Shown in pieces: positions 58,265-64,000 of a stretch of DNA of 64,000 nucleotides. Origin of the DNA: Eucalyptus grandis (taxonomy: Eukaryota > Streptophyta > Magnoliopsida > Myrtales > Myrtaceae); contig NC_052619.1 of NCBI RefSeq assembly GCF_016545825.1, forward strand, positions 50,919,090 to 50,983,089, given 5' to 3'. Position 1 is the stretch's first letter. Every line of letters starts with the position of its first letter. A program made the position numbers and the translations under genes. A model generated the notes under the pieces. The model had not been told where the DNA came from and did no database searches. It saw only the letters and a program-made list of their open reading frames with translations.

Positions 58265-59120
58265 CTCGCATCACTCTAATTTACCACATGCTGTATCATC
58301 GTTCTGCACTCAACAACTGATTTCTAGTGTGTATTTAGCATGATACATGCCTATTTGCTTATAAGAAGTAGGAACCACTATCTTGATGTTCTATTATAGA
58401 CCAAATGATGAATATTCAGCAGTGGAGATCCACTGAAAAAACAATAAAGCTATTTTCTTCTCTCACATGTTCATGAGTTCTGATGTTCCACCACATTTCA
58501 TTTTTTGCATCTTTATACGCAGAATTGCTTCTCAGCAGCTCGATTACGAGTTGATTTTATGTAGGATGAAACTGTTATGAAACTGATGGAGAAGAGTTTG
58601 TTTCTTATACATTAATATGCATAAGTAGACTAAATTGTGAACTAATCACATCTGATTAGAATCTGTCATGTGCAAACCTTTACATTTTAATCAGATCAGA
58701 TCATGTACATAATTTCATGAAAACTATAGACTTGGAAAATGGAAAGTGAAAATAACAAACTAGATAAGTCTATGTTGGCCACAGAGAGTTGATTTCATAC
58801 TGGGAGAAAACAAACCGCTTCACACTACAATAATACACAAACCTCGAATCTATAATATAAAGATCTCAATACTGTCTCCCTAATCATTGTCTTTTCCAAA
58901 CCTCACTGACCTTGCCCAAATTCTCAAACCAAAAGATTAAGCCACAAACTGAAAAACCTGTAAGTAAACAGATAATGATGTGGTTTGTGTTTTAGAAGGA
59001 AATGATGCCCATTCATCATCTCTTCTGGGACCCCTAACTAATCAATCATCCACACATTAATTGAGACATACCATCAGACTTAGTTGCTTAGAGGAGCGTA
59101 TTAAAGAATATAAGTGGAGT
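58265..59120. other. hAT interior between the two captured fragments
   Basis: No coding signal. It probably contains the 3' untranslated regions of the NAT fragment (from the left) and of the WLIM fragment (from the right), which face each other tail to tail. Confidence 0.5.
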
Positions 59121-60229
59121 TTACTCTGCAACTTCGGCAACTGGCAACTTAGGTACCTCTTCTATTTTTGCATGCTTGTCTAGCTGGCTAAAGTTCCCTT
59201 TACCTTAAAAAGTTGGTTATGGTGGTGCTTACAGTAGAGGCGATTCAGATGAGTGATGTAGTTTGATGGGCTAATAACACAACCTCTATGGCTGCACCTG
59301 AAACAAGCTTTATGATATGATGTTCCATTAACTGCCACCTAAAAGAATCAATAGCCAACATATTAATTTAAGAAGCTACAAGATGAACAAAAATGAACTC
59401 CTGAGATAAATTATGCTCAAATGTAGATTGCATCAAATAACCAATCCTTCTAAAAAACAATTAAGTATAGAAAGACAGATGGCTTAGATGAAATCATATA
59501 GACAAGAAATGCAAGAACTCATGCTAAAATGACTGTGATTCATCAAAGTTTTTCATTTTGTACTTTGTGCGAAAAATGTGAATGACATTAATTATGCTGC
59601 CAAATTACTCATGCTTACTCTAAATTTGGTGGATAATTGTGCTGTACTCATTCCACATCACTTAAACAAGGGTAGATCAATCATTGATGACCCTCAATCA
59701 CAACCACTTATTTTTTTGGTTGAGGCTTAATGTTCAGTTGATGCCAAAAAATGGCTCCATAAAAAGTAGTAGCTTGCCAACATGTTTCTGACGCTTACCT
59801 TTTCAATTGGATAAACAGTCTTTTTGCATGCAACACACTTCTCTCTGGTTCTAGAAAAGAATCTCGAGACTTTGCTATTTGTTTGTACCTGTCAAAAATC
59901 GACCATCATAAGCATCTTAGCATATTCTTAAGAACTCGATATGTTGCGAAGTATAACTGATTTAGCTAAATCTAGCTCATATAATGAAGCTAGTCGCATA
60001 AGGACTTGGCAACCAAGGGTTACCTGATCAACAGATTTATTGACAGTTCTTAGAGTACCTACACAGACATGCAAAATGGACCGTCAAAAAGTGACTCACT
60101 GAGAGATTCAAGTCTGTGCTTGTTACTTTCAATCACCTTCAAAACTTTTATCCAGGCTGCCATCTTAAACAGTTGATCAAAGTGGGGCTTGCAATATAAT
60201 ACGCCCTCAAAGGATGAGTAGTTACTTAG
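59121..60229 (-). pseudogene. WLIM (two-LIM-domain) gene fragment, four exons, frameshifted
   Basis: Minus-strand exons with canonical borders: 60229-60137 (LSNYSSFEGVLYCKPHFDQLFK, end of the first LIM), 60058-60024 (TVNKSVDQ), 59888-59799 (TREKCVACKKTVYPIEK, start of the second LIM) and 59338-59121 (VNGTSYHKACFRCSHRGC to the C-terminus ending VAEVAE and stop). The first exon has a two-base loss after LFKMA, and exon 4 lacks one base at the KGNFSQL position; both shift the frame. The N-terminal exon with the first LIM half is absent. WLIM proteins bind actin filaments in plants. This copy retains introns and lies in the hAT element. Confidence 0.88.
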
Positions 60230-60280
60230 CTGCAAGAAATGAGAAGAATATTAGAGATTTACAAACTAAATCATCATAGA

Positions 60281-60500
60281 AGCAGAGGTCAGCGGTGGCT
60301 CACCAAGCAGAGGTTAGCGGTGGCATCGAGGGCGAGTGGTGGTGGCGTCGACCAAAGGTTAGCGGTGGATTGCCAAGCAGAGGTCGGCGGTGGCGTTGAG
60401 GGCGAGCGGTGGTGGCGTCGACCAAAGGTCGGTGGTGGCTCGCCGAGCAGAGGTCGGCGGTGGTGTTGAGGGCGAGCGGTGGTGGTGGCGTCAAGCAGAG
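60281..60500. repeat. ~71 bp tandem repeats, GGCGGTGG-rich
   Basis: At least three units containing AGCAGAGGTCGGCGGTGG, GGGCGAGCGGTGGTGGCG and TCGACCAAAGGT at about 60306, 60379 and 60448, with a partial one before. GC-rich and unlike its AT-rich surroundings. It makes false open frames on both strands. Confidence 0.88.
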
Positions 60501-60608
60501 GCAGAGAATGGGAGAGACTCAGAGAAGAGAGAATTGGTCTTCTTCTTTGCTGTGAAAGTGTCGAGCGGAGGCAGGGACATTTCTGATTTAAGGCTCTCTT
60601 TTTTTCAG

Positions 60609-60715
60609 CCCTAACCGGTTCCAGCTCTAGTTCCCGGTTCCGATTCCTATCCCACCAGAACCGGAACTACCGGTTCCCAAAAAAATGGAACTGAGAACCA
60701 GAACCGGTCTCTTTA
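60609..60715. repeat. right GGTTCC/GGAACC subterminal block of the hAT element
   Basis: ACCGGTTCCAGC, TTCCCGGTTCCG, CAGAACCGGAAC and GAACCAGAACCGG words mirror the left block. The expected terminus TCATCCCT(A/G) is not present. Confidence 0.7.
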
Positions 60716-60723
60716 GAACCAGG

Positions 60724-61891
60724 TGATAACTCTATAAAAATAGAGTTATTGTATCTATTTAAGGCAACAATTAATGCATTATCTATGAGAAAATATTTGG
60801 ATTTCCTTCTGATTATTTGAATTTTCCTTGTTTATGCAGAATAATGAGATATGGAGAGGATAAAGAAAAGAATGACAACTATAAAGAATTCAAATAAAAG
60901 CAGCAGTGGAAGATGGATATCAAATCAGGAAATTCTTAATTTTGTTTCCTAATGTTATCTGCAAGCGTTAGAAGATAGATATTTTGGATATATCCTATAA
61001 ATAGGAGAACAGAGAGAGAGAGCGAGAGAGTAGCTAGGTTTTTGGGCTTAGATCGTTTTTCATTTTTCTGAGAGTTTTTGAAGTATTTTGAAGAGAAGAC
61101 AAAAATAATGATAGAATTCTTGTTCTTTGATTCAAGATGCTAAGTTTAATTGTTATTTTTACTTTTTCTTCTACTATGTTCTAATTTTCTTTTGTTAGGG
61201 CTACGATGTAGCCTAACCATGATGATGCGAATTTCATGATTTTTATATTTTACAATTGATTTCATTCGTGTGAGTTATATATTATTGTGTTTAATGCTTT
61301 TGAGTGACTGGCCACCACTTGAATGATCTGATGTGCATGTTTAAGACTGATAAGTGATAATATGCAATTGCTCATTGTAATATATAACCATGAATTAAAC
61401 GTAGATAGAGATATACTGCGTTATTTGTGTAGCTTTCAGTGATAAGGTGATCCAAAAGACTCATTGTAAGCCGGGAATATTCATAGTTTTTAATGCACTT
61501 ATGTTTATTTTAATTCACATAGATATATAGTGGATTAATAAACTGAGTAGGTCTACTATACCTAGAGATAGGATAGTAAATAGGTTAGGAAATTCCGCTA
61601 TCACATGTTTGATATTGTTCTTATATCCGCAACAATATGAAATTCATATCTAGTGGTTATGGTGAAATTGGATGATCTAACATATTTATCTGATCGATTT
61701 ACTACATTTAGTCTACAAATTTCGTTTTTAATTTATTCTTAATTATATTTTGATCTGTTAGATAAATTTTAGAATTAGTCTATTTAGTATTTAATTGGTT
61801 TATTAATCACCGATCTCCGTGAGGCGATACTTTTTCTCATCATTGTATTACTTGTTCAACACATGCACTTGCGTTTAGAATTTTATGAACA
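60724..61891 (+). repeat. 5' LTR of the Athila/Tat-like element
   Basis: Starts TGATAACTCTATAAAAATAG and ends TTATGAACA, 1168 bases. TCCTATAAATAGGAGAACAG at 60979-61001 resembles its TATA box, followed by an AGAGAGAG leader. The 3' LTR is not in the window. Confidence 0.75.
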
Positions 61892-61897
61892 AGTTTT

Positions 61898-61915
61898 TGG
61901 CGCCGTTGCCAGGGA
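61898..61915 (+). other. primer-binding site
   Basis: TGGCGCCGTTGCCAGGGA, seven bases after the LTR end. This sequence is the primer site seen in many plant Athila/Tat elements. Confidence 0.85.
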
Positions 61916-62009
61916 TTGTTTGTTTAATTTTAATTAATATTGATACAAGATAATTCTAAGTTTAATCTAACTTTCATTTTGTTTTATTTTTTAGGGTATA
62001 CATTGGTTT

Positions 62010-62790
62010 ATGACACGTAGCCAACAAGGGAAACCTGTTGAGCTTGATCCAGAAATTGAGCGTACATTCCAAAGGTGACTAAGAGAACATAGGAATCACG
62101 CTAAGATGGCAAACGGTAAGAATGAAAATCCACATAAACTCTTAAGAGATTATGCTGCGCCAACAGTTCAAAGCACCACATCAAGTATCAGAAGACCTGC
62201 AATTCAATCAAATAACTTTGAAATCAAGCCGTCACTTATTCAGATGCTTCAACAATCGATGCAATTCAATGGGCTACCAAGCGATGATCCAAACGCTCAC
62301 ATCGATACTTTTCTTGAAATCTGTGACACCATTAAATATAATGAAGTTACAGATGATGCTATTAGATTGAGATTATTTCCATTCTCTCTTAGAAACAAAG
62401 CTAAGAGTTGACTTTCTTCTCTTCCTGCAGGATCAATTACTACATGGAATGATATGGCTCAGAAATTTCTTGGTAAGTTCTTTCCACCTGCAAAGTCTGC
62501 GAAGATGCGTAACGATATTACTAATTTTATGCCGATGGATAATGAAGTATGAGAAAAATTCAAAGAATTTCTTAGGAGATGCCCACATCACGGACTACCC
62601 GTATAGATGCAGGTACAAACTTTTTATAATGACTCTAGTACAAATTTTCGTTCTATGATTGATGCAGCTATAGGGGGACTTTAAATAATAAAACACTAAA
62701 AGAAGCCTACAATCTATTAGAAGAGATGGCATCCAATAGTTATCAGTGGCCTACTAAGAGGCTATCGATGCAAAAAGTTAGCGGAGTTCA
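62010..62790 (+). pseudogene. gag of the Athila/Tat-like element, broken
   Basis: The first ATG is at 62010 (MTRSQQGKPVELDPEIE); a TGA follows at codon 23 where an arginine codon (CGA) would fit. The frame resumes at 62106 and reads MLQQSMQFNGLPSDDPNAHI and FLEICDTIKYNEV (62106-62411), then a TGA in place of tryptophan before LSSLPAGSITTWNDMAQKFL and GKFFPPAKSAKMRNDI. This is the retrotransposon gag core. More stops precede the gap. Confidence 0.85.
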
Positions 62791-62890
62791 NNNNNNNNNN
62801 NNNNNNNNNNNNNNNNNNNNNNNNNNNNNNNNNNNNNNNNNNNNNNNNNNNNNNNNNNNNNNNNNNNNNNNNNNNNNNNNNNNNNNNNNN
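62791..62890. other. assembly gap (100 N)
   Basis: Exactly 100 unknown bases, a standard placeholder for a gap of unknown size. It breaks the gypsy element, and the flanks are not demonstrably adjacent. Confidence 0.98.
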
Positions 62891-64000
62891 ATTCATGTCG
62901 CATTTTTTGGAAATGCAAAAGATAAACCCTCGGTGGAGCGGGAGAAGTTTGATGATGAAGCTTTCTAGAGAGTGCCTTCACTTGTGCCATGATCTCTTCA
63001 CTTCCTGTATTCCTTGCTCGTAATTTTTGATAACTGCTCCTACTTCCAAGGGGACGAACCCCACCTTCCGCAAACAGCTCCTTCAGCCTTTCCCATTCTC
63101 CATTCCCATTGATATTGCTCCACCTCCTCTAACTCACTTTTTTGGTAAAAAAATTGTATCCATGACTCAAAAGAATATGTAAAAAGTACATAAGTTTCAT
63201 GGTAAAGCAAATCGATGCAGAGCAAAGACCGGATTACTACAAAACAAAGCAAAATCCATAATACAATGAAAAATAACAAAGCACCGGTAGAGTTAAGCAC
63301 ACTCGTTCCAAAGAAATGGATCTGTCAAGCAAAATAATTAGCGGTCAATCACTGGATCTTATATAATCGTCAATGATGAGCACACGCTAGAAATTCATTT
63401 GTTCAATAACTACACCATTGCCAATTGGCGGTGCGCTCCTAGTTTCAACTTCGTCTACACTGTTGTTGTTATACAGAGACAACCAAAATAGGTTGAATAA
63501 ACACAGATCTAACCTTCGGAAGAGCAAATTTTCATAATTTGATGACGCTAGAGCTCCCACGATGATCATTGAAATCGAGGCAAAGGACCTGTACGTGTGC
63601 GACATAACTTCAAGCTTTAACCAAAGCCTAATAAGCCCCATCTTGCAACGATTCATTCCTTTCCCTTCAATAACTCTACTTAACCTACTCAACAGCGGAG
63701 TTTTGCTATCCTTTGATTTATATATTTTTAATTTAAAATCGCGAGTTTTATATGATACATAGATTAAATGTCACTGTTGTCAACCGTTGAATTGCTAAGT
63801 CAAAGGCTAAATCAAGATTGAAATTGGTTGAATATAAGCACTAGCATTTATATTTCACGCATCTTAGAATGAGATGTTGAAAATCTAGATGCCAAAATCA
63901 TGCACGTATTAAAACTTTAAATGATTTAGTTGGACTCCCTGTCTTGTAAATGAACTCGTCGTAAAACGTGGTGAAAATGGGTGCCGACAAACTATAAGCA
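62891..64000. other. right end of window, no gene identified
   Basis: A minus-strand open frame at 63387-63692 (101 residues) has one hydrophobic stretch (ASISMIIVGALASS) and could be a first exon or chance. A second segment at 63040-63155 reads ELEEVEQYQWEWRMGKAEGAV. I recognise neither. The rest is AT-rich. Confidence 0.35.

Larger units (their letters stand above)
57227..60723. mobile_element. Ac-like hAT element carrying two host-gene fragments, right end missing
   Basis: The left end TAGGGATGAGTGG matches the Ac-type terminal TAGGGATGA. Both ends are lined with GGTTCC/GGAACC words (57238-57400 and 60609-60715), which form inverted subterminal blocks typical of hAT elements. There is no transposase. 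Inside are exon-intron fragments of a nucleobase-ascorbate transporter gene (plus strand) and a WLIM gene (minus strand), from different host loci. The right terminus is cut off at 60723 by a gypsy LTR. This is a non-autonomous Pack-type hAT candidate. A Helitron is less likely because the TAGGGATGA end and mirrored GGTTCC blocks are seen. Confidence 0.65.
60724..62790 (+). mobile_element. Ty3/gypsy element, Athila/Tat-like, truncated by the gap
   Basis: 5' LTR (60724-61891), primer-binding site and gag follow in plus orientation and run into the N gap. The inserted LTR begins directly after hAT subterminal sequence, so it is younger than the hAT element. After the gap no gypsy coding sequence is recognisable. 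Confidence 0.8.

Noticed and set aside
60239..60614. Open frames on both strands rich in G, R, V and W
   Set aside because: They come from the ~71 bp tandem repeat.
63562..63762. 66-residue plus-strand frame
   Set aside because: Overlaps the minus-strand frame 63387-63692 and has no recognisable feature.

Overview
This window looks like nuclear DNA from a eudicot plant. It is AT-rich, has spliced genes with GT..AG introns, and carries plant-type transposable elements of every major class. Protein families typical of plants are present: ankyrin/PGG membrane protein, WLIM, and a nucleobase-ascorbate transporter. I cannot name the species from sequence alone. Only one gene looks intact: a three-exon ankyrin-repeat/PGG-domain membrane protein on the minus strand at 35201-38140. 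Almost everything else is nested, decayed mobile DNA. I see no operons, CRISPR arrays, rRNA or tRNA genes.

Layout. 1-8391: a decayed Ty1/copia element on the minus strand, split by a 2.7 kb solo LTR (3322-6058, target duplication GTTAG). 8393 to about 22200: a minus-strand Ogre/Tat-type Ty3/gypsy element with an extra ORF1 before gag-pol, a tandem-repeat 3' untranslated region, and a copia solo LTR inside its RNase H region. 22200-29476: plus-strand chromovirus-like LTR material, broken by a 3.4 kb solo LTR (22622-26059, duplication TGCCC) and a copia solo LTR (27725-28827, duplication ATTGT). 29477-34527: a very long minus-oriented LTR related to the Ogre LTR fragment at 8393-8906, possibly that element's 5' LTR.

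35201-38140 is the ankyrin gene. 38260-49760 is mostly intergenic. It holds a tRNA-derived SINE with a clear target duplication, a MITE-like element, and an endogenous pararetrovirus (Caulimoviridae-like) remnant with its TATA box and a 5 x 13 bp repeat upstream. It also holds an unidentified exon-like fragment and a GC-rich LTR-like leader. 49778-55629 is a full-length but mutated L1-type LINE bounded by an 18 bp target duplication.

56585-62790 is a three-layer nest. A pseudogene copy of the ankyrin/PGG last exon is interrupted by an Ac-like (hAT) element. That element carries intron-containing fragments of two unrelated host genes, a NAT transporter and a WLIM protein. A gypsy (Athila/Tat-like) LTR-PBS-gag unit abuts it at the right and runs into a 100-N assembly gap. 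The rest (62891-64000) holds no gene I can identify.

The most interesting items are the two-gene-capturing hAT element, the repeat-rich Ogre element with a WRKY-type W-box hairpin in its U3, and the promoter-bearing pararetrovirus remnant. All coordinates of splice sites and element ends come from reading the sequence and the flanking duplications; family names rest on recognised motifs, not database searches.
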